In this document: positions 38,310 to 46,357 of the stretch, in pieces
How the letters are laid out: the number at the start of each line of letters is the position of its first letter
Position numbering within the stretch: the stretch's first letter is position 1
NCBI RefSeq assembly: GCF_002261345.1
Contig: NZ_NEVT01000006.1
Coordinates: forward strand, 930,001 to 994,000
Direction of reading: 5' to 3'
DNA length: 64,000 nucleotides
Source: Bordetella genomosp. 2
GTDB taxonomy: Bacteria > Pseudomonadota > Gammaproteobacteria > Burkholderiales > Burkholderiaceae_B
Position numbers and translations under genes: made by a program
The notes under the pieces: generated by a model
What the model saw: the letters and a program-made list of their open reading frames with translations, nothing else
Database searches by the model: none
Told to the model about the DNA's origin: nothing

Positions 38310-38966
38310 TCAGGCCGCCGGCCCCCGCGCGCCGGCGGCCGCCCCGCGCAGCAGGCCCAGGAAGATCTCCGCCAGTTGCGCCGCCAGCGCCCGGCCATCG
38401 TGCTCGCCGCGCGCGATCGCGTCGTCCACCGCGCCGTGCATGGCGTGGAACAGCACGATGGCGGTCAGGCGCGGCGCGGCCAGCGTCCAGTTGCCGGCGC
38501 GCTGGCCGTCCGCCAGGATCCGCTCCAGCTGGTCCAGCACATCGTGCTTCTCGCGCGTGCCGCGGTCGCCGTGGCGCGCGTCGTGGAACACCACGTCGTG
38601 CAGCCGGTAGTCGGCCAAGTAAGCGGCCACGCCGGCGTGGGTCCAGGCCCGCACCCGCGCCGCGCCGTCTTCGGGCGCGCAGGCCCGCACCGCCTCGTCC
38701 ACGCGCGCCAGGAAACCCTGCGAGAACTTGGCCCGCAGCGCCAGCAGAATGTCGTGCTTGGAGGCGAAATAATGATAGAAGGTGCCCTTGGCGACCCCCG
38801 CGGCTTCGACGATGTCGTTCACCGTGGCCGCCTCGACCCCCTTGGCGATGAACAATTGCTCGGCCGCCGCCATCAGCTCGTCCAGCCGCACCTCCGGCGG
38901 CTTGGTGCGGGGCGGCCGGGCGGGGCCGGTAGGCGGCGGGGCGGATGGACGACGAGCCGGGCGCAT
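38310..38966 (-). CDS. TetR family repressor, divergent from an EmrB-type pump
   Basis: A 218-residue TetR regulator. A Pro/Arg-rich N-terminal tail of about 30 residues precedes the HTH (LDELMAAAEQLFIAKGVEAATVNDIVEAAGVAKGTFYHYFASKHDILLALRAKF, about 30-80). The ligand domain follows (helical to LLRGAAAGARGPAA). The start MRPARRPS is chosen over an upstream ATG because the extra residues are unlike the family. It faces the pump gene, whose promoter contains a 15-bp palindrome, the likely operator. Confidence 0.93.
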   Translation of the reverse strand: MRPARRPSAPPPTGPARPPRTKPPEVRLDELMAAAEQLFIAKGVEAATVNDIVEAAGVAKGTFYHYFASKHDILLALRAKFSQGFLARVDEAVRACAPEDGAARVRAWTHAGVAAYLADYRLHDVVFHDARHGDRGTREKHDVLDQLERILADGQRAGNWTLAAPRLTAIVLFHAMHGAVDDAIARGEHDGRALAAQLAEIFLGLLRGAAAGARGPAA

Positions 38967-39057
38967 GGGCAGGGGGTGGATGAGCTGGCAAAACCCCGAG
39001 TGTAGAAGATGCGCCGCGCGGCCAGCGTGGTCCATATGGGAATGATTCTTTTTTCAA

Positions 39058-39086
39058 TTGACCGACGGTCGGTCGATAAATAAAAT
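39058..39086 (+). promoter_or_regulatory. EmrB-type pump promoter with TetR operator
   Basis: TTGACC (39058-39063), 17-bp spacer, TAAAAT (39081-39086). The perfect palindrome GACCGACGGTCGGTC (39060-39074) overlaps the -35 and spacer, so bound TetR would block polymerase. Confidence 0.75.
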
Positions 39087-39117
39087 GAACCCTCCCCGAA
39101 TCAACCATGCGCCCCCC

Positions 39118-40605
39118 ATGCTGCCCGCCCGCCAACTCGCCCTGGTCGCCGCCGTATGCCTCGGCACTTTCATCACGGTGCTGGACATCAGCATCGTCAA
39201 CGTCGCCCTGCCCACCTTGCAAGCCGCGCTGGACACCGACATCGCCGGGCTGCAATGGGTGGTGGACGCCTACGCGCTGTGCCTGTCGGCCTTCATGCTG
39301 TCGGCCGGCCCGCTGGGCGACCGCTACGGCCGGCGGCGCGCCTGGCTGGGCGGCGTGGCGCTGTTCATGCTGGGGTCGGCGCTGTGCGCCGCCGCCACCG
39401 GCCTGCCCTTGCTGCTGGCCGGCCGCGCCGTGCAGGGCGTGGCCGGCGCGCTGCTGATCCCGGGCGCGCTGTCGATCCTGACCCAGGCCTTCACCGAACC
39501 GGCCCGGCGCGCCCACGTGATCGGCGCATGGTCCTCGTTTACCGCCATTTCGCTGATTGTCGGCCCCATGCTGGGCGGCGTGCTGGTCGATCATGCCGGC
39601 TGGCAGAGCATCTTCCTGATCAACCTGCCGGTGGGCGCGCTGGCGGTCGGCCTGGGCCTGTGGGCCATTCCCGAAAGCGCCCACCCCGACCATGCCGCCT
39701 TCGACCCGGCCGGCCAGGCGCTCAGCATCGGCTGGCTGGGCGCGCTGACCTACGGGCTGATCGCCGCCGGCGAACACGGCTGGCGCCACGCCGGCACCCA
39801 ATGGGCGCTGGCCCTGGCGGCCGTCGGCCTGGCCGCGTTCATCGCGGTGGAACGGCGCGCCGCCCGGCCGGTGCTGCCGCTGGCCCTGTTCCGCCACAGC
39901 GGCTTCGCGGTCAACAATTGCGCCTCGTTCGTGCTGGGCTTTTCAGGCTACAGCAGCCTGTTCTTTTTCTCGCTGTTCCTGCAGCAGGTGCAGGGGCTGT
40001 CGCCCATAGCCACGGGCTGGCAACTGGCGCCGCAATTCGTCGCCATGGGCGCCATGGCGGTGCTGTTCGGCCGGCTGAGCGCGCGCATCGCGCTGGCGCG
40101 GCTGATGATCGCCGGCTATGCGCTGATGGGGGCGGCCATGCTGGCCATGGCCTCCTTCACCGCCGCCACCGGCGCGGGCCTGGTCAGCACCCTGATGACG
40201 CTGCTGGGCATCGGCATGGGCCTGGCCGTGCCGGCCACCAGCATGGCGGTCATGGGCTCGGTGGCGCGCGAGCGCTCGGGCATGGCCTCGGCCACCATGA
40301 ACGCGCTGCGCCAGACCGGCATGGCGGTGGGCATCGCGCTGCTGGGCACGTTGATGAGCGCCCAGGCCGTCGAGGCCCTGGCCCGGCGGCTGGCCGGCGC
40401 CGGAGCCGCCGACGCGCTCGCCGTGGCGCGCGCCGCCATCACCCAGCACACCGTGCCCGCCGCGCTGCGCGGCGCCTACGCGGAAGCCATGGCCAGCGGC
40501 TTCCAGGCGGCCATGATCGCGGCCGGCGGCGCGGCCTTGCTGGCCGCCGCCCTGCTGGCCGCCGAGCGCTTCCGGCGCCCGGTTGCGCACCGGGAATTAG
40601 CGTGA
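39118..40605 (+). CDS. DHA2 (EmrB/QacA-like) MFS multidrug exporter
   Basis: A 495-residue, 14-helix MFS exporter. Helix 1 carries VLDISIVNVALPTLQAALDT, the DHA2 motif; motif A is GPLGDRYGRRRAWL and motif C-like GAWSSFTAISLIVGPMLGGVLVD. The predicted promoter -10 overlaps an upstream in-frame ATG (39085), so the true start is more likely 39118 (MLPARQLALVAAVCLGTF). It probably exports toxic organics under control of the divergent TetR gene. Confidence 0.9.
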   Translation: MLPARQLALVAAVCLGTFITVLDISIVNVALPTLQAALDTDIAGLQWVVDAYALCLSAFMLSAGPLGDRYGRRRAWLGGVALFMLGSALCAAATGLPLLLAGRAVQGVAGALLIPGALSILTQAFTEPARRAHVIGAWSSFTAISLIVGPMLGGVLVDHAGWQSIFLINLPVGALAVGLGLWAIPESAHPDHAAFDPAGQALSIGWLGALTYGLIAAGEHGWRHAGTQWALALAAVGLAAFIAVERRAARPVLPLALFRHSGFAVNNCASFVLGFSGYSSLFFFSLFLQQVQGLSPIATGWQLAPQFVAMGAMAVLFGRLSARIALARLMIAGYALMGAAMLAMASFTAATGAGLVSTLMTLLGIGMGLAVPATSMAVMGSVARERSGMASATMNALRQTGMAVGIALLGTLMSAQAVEALARRLAGAGAADALAVARAAITQHTVPAALRGAYAEAMASGFQAAMIAAGGAALLAAALLAAERFRRPVAHRELA

Positions 40606-40681
40606 AATAGCAGCTTTTGGCCACAAAAACGACCGGTTCAGCAGCCTGTACGGCGCAATGCTTTACCATTGCCCCCTAGGA

Positions 40682-40724
40682 ATGACCCGCCTGCGCTTGC
40701 AATGCTGGCGGGTCATGCCTTTTT
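40682..40724 (+). terminator. Hairpin plus T5 between pump and porin genes
   Basis: ATGACCCGCC (40682-40691), 15-base loop, GGCGGGTCAT (40707-40716), then GCC and TTTTT (40720-40724). It fits an intrinsic terminator for the pump transcript. If the porin promoter lies upstream of it, it would instead be an attenuator of the porin. Confidence 0.65.
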
Positions 40725-40751
40725 CCCCCCTCAATCAAGGAGATCTCACTG

Positions 40752-41863
40752 ATGACGAAAAGACGCTGCTCGCCGCCGCATTGCTGGCTGGTTTCGCAGG
40801 TGCGGCCCAGGCTGAGACGTCGGTCACTCTCTATGGTGTCATCGACACCGGCATCGGCTACAACAAAATCAAGGGCGACGGATACGACGGCAGCCGCATC
40901 GGCATGATCAACGGCATCCAGGCCGGCTCGCGCTGGGGCCTGCGCGGCACCGAAGACCTGGGCGACGGCCTGCGCGCCGTGTTCACCCTGGAAAGCGGCT
41001 TCGATTCCGGCAACGGCTCGCGCGCCCAGGGCGACCGCCTGTTCGGCCGCCAGGCCACCATCGGCCTGGCCAGCGACAGCTGGGGCATCCTGGAATTCGG
41101 CCGCCAGACCAACATGGCCTCGAAATACCTGGCCGACATCGATCCGTTCTACACCAGCTACACGCAGGCCAACCTGGGCCTGGGCTTCAGCTCGGCCAAC
41201 ACCACCCGCTGGGACAACATGGTGATGTACCGCTCGCCTTCGTGGGGCGGCTTCGAGTTCGGCGCCGGCTACTCGTTCAACGTCGATGACGGCAACGACG
41301 ACCAGACCGGCTTCCGCACTGCCGACAACACGCGCGGCATCACCGCCGGCCTGCGCTACGTCAACGGCCCGCTGAACGCCGCGCTGACCTACGACCAGCT
41401 CAACGGCAGCAACAGCAGCAGCCAGATCGACAACAGCGCCACTCCGCGCCAGTACGCGGTCGGCCTGTCGTACGACTTCGAAGTGCTGAAGCTGGCGGCC
41501 GCCTACGCCCGCACCACCGACGGCTGGTTCACCGGCCAGGACGTGCCGGCCGGCACGCCGTTCAGCAACGAGTTCGGCTCGAACCGCTTCGTCGACGGCT
41601 TCAAGGCCAATTCGTACATGGTGGGCGCGACCCTGCCGATCGGCGGCGCCAGCAACGTGTTCGCCTCGTGGCAGCGCGTCGACCCGTCCAACGACCGCCT
41701 GACCGGCGGCGACTCCACCATGAACGTGTGGAGCCTGGGCTACACCTACGACCTGTCCAAGCGCACCAACCTGTACGCCTACGGTTCGTACGGCAAGGAC
41801 TACGCCTTCATCGACGGCCTCAAGAGCACGGCCGCCGGCGTCGGCATCCGCCACCAGTTCTAA
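40752..41863 (+). CDS. Neutral outer-membrane porin; frame broken at codon 3-4
   Basis: A general diffusion porin of the Bordetella Omp type: signal peptide core KTLLAAALLAGFAGAAQA, mature ETSVTLYGVIDTGIGYN, GSRWGLRGTEDLGDGLRAVFTLESGF, FGRQATIGLASDSWGILEFGRQ, and C-terminal GVGIRHQF ending in Phe. An AAGGAG site lies 8 bases before ATG 40752, but that ATG is out of frame with the rest. ATG ACG AAA AGA leads into the -1 frame. Adding one A to the A4 run (40758-40761) restores MTKKTLLAAALL and gives a 370-residue porin. In-frame ATGs further up produce acidic, unporin-like leaders. This is a sequence error, a phase-variable tract or a recent null mutation. Confidence 0.85.
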
Positions 41864-41871
41864 GGCGGTTC

Positions 41872-41900
41872 GCGGCGGCGGGCCGGCCCGCCGCCGCTTT
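41872..41900 (+). terminator. Intrinsic terminator of the porin gene
   Basis: GCGGCGGCGGGCC (41872-41884) and GGCCCGCCGCCGC (41885-41897) are perfect complements, folding with a minimal loop, followed by TTT. It starts 8 bases after the porin stop. Confidence 0.8.
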
Positions 41901-41947
41901 GCGCTGCCAGGCCCCGTCCGCGCGCACCGGGGCCCGGCCCTCAGGTC

Positions 41948-41972
41948 TTATCAATAATCCTATTGACGATAA
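41948..41972. promoter_or_regulatory. Candidate GntR operator upstream of the amidohydrolase unit
   Basis: TATCAATAATCCTATT (41949-41964), with CAATA/TATTG arms and outer TTATC/GATAA, matches the sequence upstream of the gntR gene (44956-44970) at 10 of the first 11 bases. Shared motifs at regulator and target suggest one GntR operator family. Confidence 0.5.
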
Positions 41973-42017
41973 CGACATCACGGGCGTAGCCTGCCTGCAC
42001 CCCTAACCAGGCCCTGC

Positions 42018-42917
42018 ATGATGTCTTCTTCCCACGATACCCCGCCGGTCGACCACACCCTTTGCCTGGGTCCGCGGCCCGACGTCGCCCCGGCCAGCTT
42101 CGACATTCCGTCCGGCGCCTGCGACACGCACGCCCACGTCATCGGCGACGGCGTGCGCCACCCTTACGTGGCCAACCGCAGCTACACGCCGCCGCCCGCC
42201 CCCGAGGAAAAGTACCTGGCCATGCTGGCCGCCTGCGGGATGGCGCGCGGCGTGCTGGTGCAGGTCAGCGTCCACGGCACCGACAACCGCTACATGCTGG
42301 ACGTGCTGCGCCGCCATCCCGGCCAGCTGCGCGGCGTGGCCGTGGTGAACCCGGACGTGCCCGACCGCGAACTGGCGGCCATGCACGCGGCCGGCGTGCG
42401 CGGCGTGCGCTTCAACGTGCTGTTCGGCGGCGGCGTCGGCGTGGACGCGGTGGACCGCCTCGCCCCCCGCCTGGCGGAACTGGGCTGGCATGCCCAGTTC
42501 CTGATGGACGTGCGGCGCCTGCCCGAGCTGGCGCCGCGCCTGGCCCGGCTGCCGGTGCCGTGCGTGTTCGACCACATGGGCCACATGCCGGTCGCCGAGG
42601 ACATGCAGCACCCCGGCTTCCAGGCGCTGCTGCGCGGCGTGCGGGACCACGGCTGGTGGGCCAAGCTGTCCGGCGCCTATCGCATCAGCGAGCAGTTCGA
42701 CCATTACGACGACGTCACGCCATGGGCGCAGGCGCTGATCGAGGCCGCGCCCGACCGCATGGTGTGGGGCAGCGACTGGCCGCACGTAGCCATCCCGCGC
42801 ATGCCGGACACCGGCGTGCTGCGCAACCTGCTGCCCAAGTGGGCACCCGATCCGGCGCAGCGCCGGCGCATCCTGGTGGACAACCCGCAGGCCCTGTACG
42901 ACTTTCCCGCCGCCTGA
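42018..42917 (+). CDS. Amidohydrolase (2-pyrone-4,6-dicarboxylate hydrolase-like)
   Basis: A 299-residue TIM-barrel amidohydrolase-2 protein. The first metal motif is CDTHAHVIGDG, followed by VQVSVHGTDNRYMLDVLRRHP, the VRGVRFNVLFGG strand, VFDHMGHM (metal/base His) and VWGSDWPHVAIP with the terminal Asp. Motif order fits LigI-like lactonases, which open pyrone or lactone rings in aromatic catabolism, but substrate identity is not shown. It starts a likely operon with the MFS gene 36 bases downstream. A putative GntR operator lies upstream. Confidence 0.88.
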   Translation: MMSSSHDTPPVDHTLCLGPRPDVAPASFDIPSGACDTHAHVIGDGVRHPYVANRSYTPPPAPEEKYLAMLAACGMARGVLVQVSVHGTDNRYMLDVLRRHPGQLRGVAVVNPDVPDRELAAMHAAGVRGVRFNVLFGGGVGVDAVDRLAPRLAELGWHAQFLMDVRRLPELAPRLARLPVPCVFDHMGHMPVAEDMQHPGFQALLRGVRDHGWWAKLSGAYRISEQFDHYDDVTPWAQALIEAAPDRMVWGSDWPHVAIPRMPDTGVLRNLLPKWAPDPAQRRRILVDNPQALYDFPAA

Positions 42918-42953
42918 GCGCGGCCGCCACAACAACCACGCGGAGACGCCGCC

Positions 42954-44210
42954 ATGAGCTGGTTCAGCGAACTCGACCAAAACGGCAAGCGCACGTTCTA
43001 CGCCTCGTTCCTGGGCTGGACCATCGATGCGCTGGACTACATGGTGTTCACCTTCGTGATCTCCACGCTGGTGGCGCTGTGGGGCATCGACCGCGGCCAG
43101 GCGGGCATGCTGGGCACCGTGACGCTGCTGTTCTCGGCCATCGGCGGCTGGGGCGCCGGCATCCTGGCCGACCGCTACGGCCGCGTGCGCGTGCTGCAGA
43201 TCACCATCCTGTGGTTCTCGGCCTGCACGGTCGGCATCGGTTTCACCCAGAACTTCGAGCAGATCTTCGTGCTGCGCGCCCTGCAGGGCCTGGGCTTCGG
43301 CGGCGAGTGGGCGGTGGGCTCGGTGCTGATGGGCGAAATCATCAAGGCGCGGCACCGCGCCCGCGCGGTCGGCACGGGGCAAAGCGGCTGGGCGGTGGGC
43401 TGGGGCATCGCCGCCCTGCTCTACACCATCGCGTTCTCGGTGCTGCCCGAGCAATGGGCCTGGCGCAGCCTGTTCTGGGTGGGCGTGCTGCCCGCGCTGC
43501 TGGTGCTGTATATCCGCAAGCACGTGCCCGAACCGGAAATCTTCGAACAGGCGCGCAGCCGCCGCGCCGCCGGCGAACCGAAGGTCTCGCCGTGGCTGAT
43601 CTTCTCGCCGGCGCTGCTGAAGACCACGCTGCTGTCGGCGCTGCTGTGCACCGGCATCCAGGGCGGCTACTACGCCGTCACCACCTGGCTGCCCACCTAC
43701 CTGAAAGTGGAGCGCCACCTGTCGGTGCTGAACACCGGCGGCTACCTGCTGGTGATCATCCTGGGCTCGTTCTGCGGCTACATCGCCGGCGCGCACATGG
43801 CCGACCGCCTGGGCCGGCGCGTGAATTTCATCATCTATTCGGTGCTGTCGGGCGTGTGCGTGTACTTCTACACGCAAGTGCCGCTCACCGACGGCCAGAT
43901 GCTGTTCCTGGGCTTTCCGCTGGGCTTCGCCGCGTCGGGCATTTTCGGCGGGCTGGGGGCCTACCTGACCGAACTGTTCCCGTCGGAGATCCGCGCCAAC
44001 GGCCAGGGCTTCGCCTACAACTTCGGGCGCGGCATCGGCGCGCTATTTCCCAGCCTGGTGGGCTACCTGAGCAATAGCATGGGGCTGGCCATGGCCATCG
44101 GCATCTTCGCCGGCGGCGCCTACACCGTGGTGCTGCTCGCCACCCTGCTGCTGCCCGAGACCCGCGGCCGCGCCCTGGCCAGCCTGGGCAGCCTGGGCGA
44201 GGCGGACTGA
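42954..44210 (+). CDS. MFS transporter of the aromatic-acid/sialate (AAHS/SHS) type
   Basis: A 418-residue, 12-helix MFS symporter. The N-terminus carries FYASFLGWTIDALDYMVFTFVISTL, with the acidic helix 1 residue typical of AAHS/SHS symporters. Motif A is GILADRYGRVRVL and the conserved RALQGLGFGGEWAVGSVLMGEII follows. An internal cytoplasmic loop lies around 205-225. It likely imports the substrate of the upstream amidohydrolase. Its 3' end meets the gntR gene with a 10-base gap. Confidence 0.9.
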   Translation: MSWFSELDQNGKRTFYASFLGWTIDALDYMVFTFVISTLVALWGIDRGQAGMLGTVTLLFSAIGGWGAGILADRYGRVRVLQITILWFSACTVGIGFTQNFEQIFVLRALQGLGFGGEWAVGSVLMGEIIKARHRARAVGTGQSGWAVGWGIAALLYTIAFSVLPEQWAWRSLFWVGVLPALLVLYIRKHVPEPEIFEQARSRRAAGEPKVSPWLIFSPALLKTTLLSALLCTGIQGGYYAVTTWLPTYLKVERHLSVLNTGGYLLVIILGSFCGYIAGAHMADRLGRRVNFIIYSVLSGVCVYFYTQVPLTDGQMLFLGFPLGFAASGIFGGLGAYLTELFPSEIRANGQGFAYNFGRGIGALFPSLVGYLSNSMGLAMAIGIFAGGAYTVVLLATLLLPETRGRALASLGSLGEAD

Positions 44211-44222
44211 CCGCGCCGCCTC
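44199..44222. terminator. Bidirectional hairpin at convergent stops
   Basis: GAGGCGG (44199-44205) and CCGCCTC (44216-44222) form a 7-bp stem around both stop codons of the convergent MFS and gntR genes. There is no U-tract. Confidence 0.45.
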
Positions 44223-44922
44223 AGCCGCGCGCCTGCAGGTGGCGGTTCAGCGCCAGGTAGGCATCGCGCGACGGCGCCAGGTGGCCGCGGCACAGGCGGA
44301 TCAGGTCGTCGCGCCGGCCTTCCTGCAGCGCGGCGATCATGGCCCAGTGTTCCTGGCGCGCGCGCTCGCGGTATGAGGCGTCCACCAGCGAGCCGAAGCG
44401 GATGGCGTGCGTCTGGCGCGCGTATTCCTGGATGGCCTTCTGCAGCACGCCGTTCTGGCAAAAGCCGAACAGCGTGCGATGAAACCGCTGGTTGGTATGG
44501 AACACCGCGCGCGGGTCGCCCTCGGCCACCGCGCGGTCGTGTTCGCGCTGGATCTCGGTCAGCTGGCGCAGGGCCTCGGCCGGCAGCGGACACGGCAGCG
44601 CGCGGGCAGCCTCGGCCTCGAGCAGTTCGCGCATCTGGTAGAGCTCGGCCACTTCCTGCGCGGTGAACGCGCGCACCTCGCAGCCCACATGCTTGCGGCG
44701 CTCGACCAGCCCGCGCCGGGCCAGCTCGGCCAGCACCTCGCGCGCGGCATGGCGCTTCAGGCCGAAGCGGCGGATCAGGTCGTCCTCGATCAGGCGTTCG
44801 CGCGGATGCAGGCCGCCCAGCACGATGTCTTCTTCGAGCACGCGCACCGCGTCGGCGATGGAGGCATCGGCGGGCGCGGCGGACGGCGTGTCGGACAGGA
44901 CCTGGGACATCGATGGCGACAT
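44221..44922 (-). CDS. GntR/FadR-family (FCD) transcriptional regulator
   Basis: A 233-residue regulator. The N-terminal winged helix lies at about 25-85 (LHPRERLIEDDLIRRFGLKRHAAREVLAELARRGLVERRKHVGCEVRAF). The FCD effector domain (about 95-225) has FHTNQRFHRTLFGFC and HWAMIAALQEGRRDDLIRLCRGHL, with His positions suited to a metal site. The start MSPSMSQ is one of three possible in-frame ATGs (44949, 44922, 44910). Convergent with the amidohydrolase/MFS unit, it shares an upstream motif with them, implying autoregulation and control of that unit. Confidence 0.9.
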   Translation of the reverse strand: MSPSMSQVLSDTPSAAPADASIADAVRVLEEDIVLGGLHPRERLIEDDLIRRFGLKRHAAREVLAELARRGLVERRKHVGCEVRAFTAQEVAELYQMRELLEAEAARALPCPLPAEALRQLTEIQREHDRAVAEGDPRAVFHTNQRFHRTLFGFCQNGVLQKAIQEYARQTHAIRFGSLVDASYRERARQEHWAMIAALQEGRRDDLIRLCRGHLAPSRDAYLALNRHLQARG

Positions 44923-44955
44923 AGGGGCTGGCCCGGCTGGGCGGGGCAACCACTA

Positions 44956-44970
44956 TATCAACAATCGATT
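44956..44970. promoter_or_regulatory. Candidate GntR operator upstream of gntR
   Basis: TATCAACAATCGATT, in the 47-base gap between the MFS stop and the gntR start, resembles TATCAATAATCCTATT upstream of the amidohydrolase gene. Confidence 0.45.
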
Positions 44971-46220
44971 CAGCGTTGGACCAGGCCGGCGGCGGCCGGC
45001 ACCGGCGCGGCGGCCCGGTCGTCGATCGGGAAATGCAGCAGCGCCGCCACCAGGCCCGCCAGCGCGGTGGCCGCCCAGATCGGCGTGTACGAACCGGTCA
45101 GGTCGAACACCAGCCCGCCCAGCCAGGCCCCCAGGAACGAGCCGACCTGGTGGCTGAGGAAGCACACGCCGAACAGCGTGCCCAGGTGGCGGGTGCCGAA
45201 CACCTTGGCCACCAGCCCGCTGGTCAGCGGCACGGTGCCCAGCCAGGTCAGCCCCATCACCGCCGCGAACAGCACCACCGACAGCGTGCTCTTGGGCAGC
45301 AGGAAAAACGCCGCGATGGCCGCGCCGCGGATCAGGTACAGCCAGCCCAGCACATGCTGCTGGCGGAAGTGCCCGCCGAGCCAGCCGCAGGCCCAGCTGC
45401 CCGCCATGTTGAACAGGCCGATCAGCGCCAGCGCGGTGGCGCCCAGCCCCGCCGGCATGTGGCACAGCACCAGGTAGCCCGGCAGGTGCGTGGCGATGAA
45501 GGCCAGCTGGAAACCGCAAGTGAAAAAACCGAGGGTCAGCAGGCAATAGCCGCGATGCCGGCAGGCGTGCAGCACGGCCTGCCGCAGCGGCACCGGCGGC
45601 TCCTGGGCGGCCGCCGCGCTGCCCGCGCCGGGCCGGTCCAGCAGCAGGCCCAGCGGCGCCACCAGCAGCATCAACACCGCCAGCCCCCACAGCGAAGCCG
45701 ACACCCCCGACATGTCGCGCAGGACTTGCGCGAACGGCACCAGCGCGACCTGCCCCAGCGAGCCGCCGGCGCTGGCAATGCCCAGCGCCATGCTGCGCCG
45801 CTCGGGCGCGGCGGCCCGCCCGACCGAGGCCAGCACCACGCCGAATCCCGTGCAACTGATGCCGACCCCCACCAGCACGCCCATGCCCAGCACCAGCAAC
45901 ACCGGCGAATCCGCCACCGAGGTCAGCGCCAGCCCGGCCGCGAACGCCGCCGCGCCGAACGCCACCACCGGCGCCGAGCCGTAGCGGTCGGCCGCCGCGC
46001 CGGCGAACGGCTGCGCCACGCCCCACACCAGGTTGTGCACGGCAATGGCGAAGGCGATCTGCGTGACCGGCAGGCCGCGATCGAACGAGAAAGGGCTGAT
46101 GAACAACCCGAAGGTCTGCCGTACCCCCATGGCCGCGCTGAGTATCAGCGCCGCCGCCACCACGACGGCCAGGGCCGTATTGCCGGACGCCAGGCGTCCG
46201 CTGTTGTTTGCGGTCTGCAT
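44970..46220 (-). CDS. MFS transporter (OFA/monocarboxylate-like)
   Basis: A 416-residue, 12-helix MFS protein. It has GVRQTFGLFISPFSFDRGLPVTQIAFAIAVHNLVWGVAQPFAGAAADRYG in the first helices and RSMALGIASAGGSLGQVALVPFAQ in helices 4-5, a pattern seen in the oxalate/formate or monocarboxylate branch. The second half holds LGFFTCGFQLAFIATHLPGYL and FGVCFLSHQVGSFLGAWLGG. It is upstream of gntR on the same strand and downstream of a LysR gene. The 137-base upstream gap contains a T-N11-A LysR box. Confidence 0.88.
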   Translation of the reverse strand: MQTANNSGRLASGNTALAVVVAAALILSAAMGVRQTFGLFISPFSFDRGLPVTQIAFAIAVHNLVWGVAQPFAGAAADRYGSAPVVAFGAAAFAAGLALTSVADSPVLLVLGMGVLVGVGISCTGFGVVLASVGRAAAPERRSMALGIASAGGSLGQVALVPFAQVLRDMSGVSASLWGLAVLMLLVAPLGLLLDRPGAGSAAAAQEPPVPLRQAVLHACRHRGYCLLTLGFFTCGFQLAFIATHLPGYLVLCHMPAGLGATALALIGLFNMAGSWACGWLGGHFRQQHVLGWLYLIRGAAIAAFFLLPKSTLSVVLFAAVMGLTWLGTVPLTSGLVAKVFGTRHLGTLFGVCFLSHQVGSFLGAWLGGLVFDLTGSYTPIWAATALAGLVAALLHFPIDDRAAAPVPAAAGLVQR

Positions 46221-46291
46221 GATGCGTTCTCCTTGCCCGCATGGTGGCAGCGCGCGGCCGCGCCGGCAAAGGAAAAGATTTTGATGGCGAG

Positions 46292-46304
46292 TGAAGGTTC
46301 TTCA
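46292..46304. promoter_or_regulatory. LysR box (T-N11-A) upstream of the MFS gene
   Basis: TGAAG-GTT-CTTCA, a perfect 5-bp dyad within T-N11-A spacing, 72-84 bases upstream of the MFS ATG and 54 bases downstream of the LysR stop. Confidence 0.5.
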
Positions 46305-46357
46305 TCCGCCCGGGCGGCCTTGCAAGCGGCCGCGCCACGGCGCCGTACCGGTTTTGC

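Noticed and set aside
40658-40751. In-frame upstream starts (40658, 40715) for the porin
   Set aside because: They give acidic N-termini unlike a signal peptide, lack ribosome sites and run through the hairpin-T5 structure.
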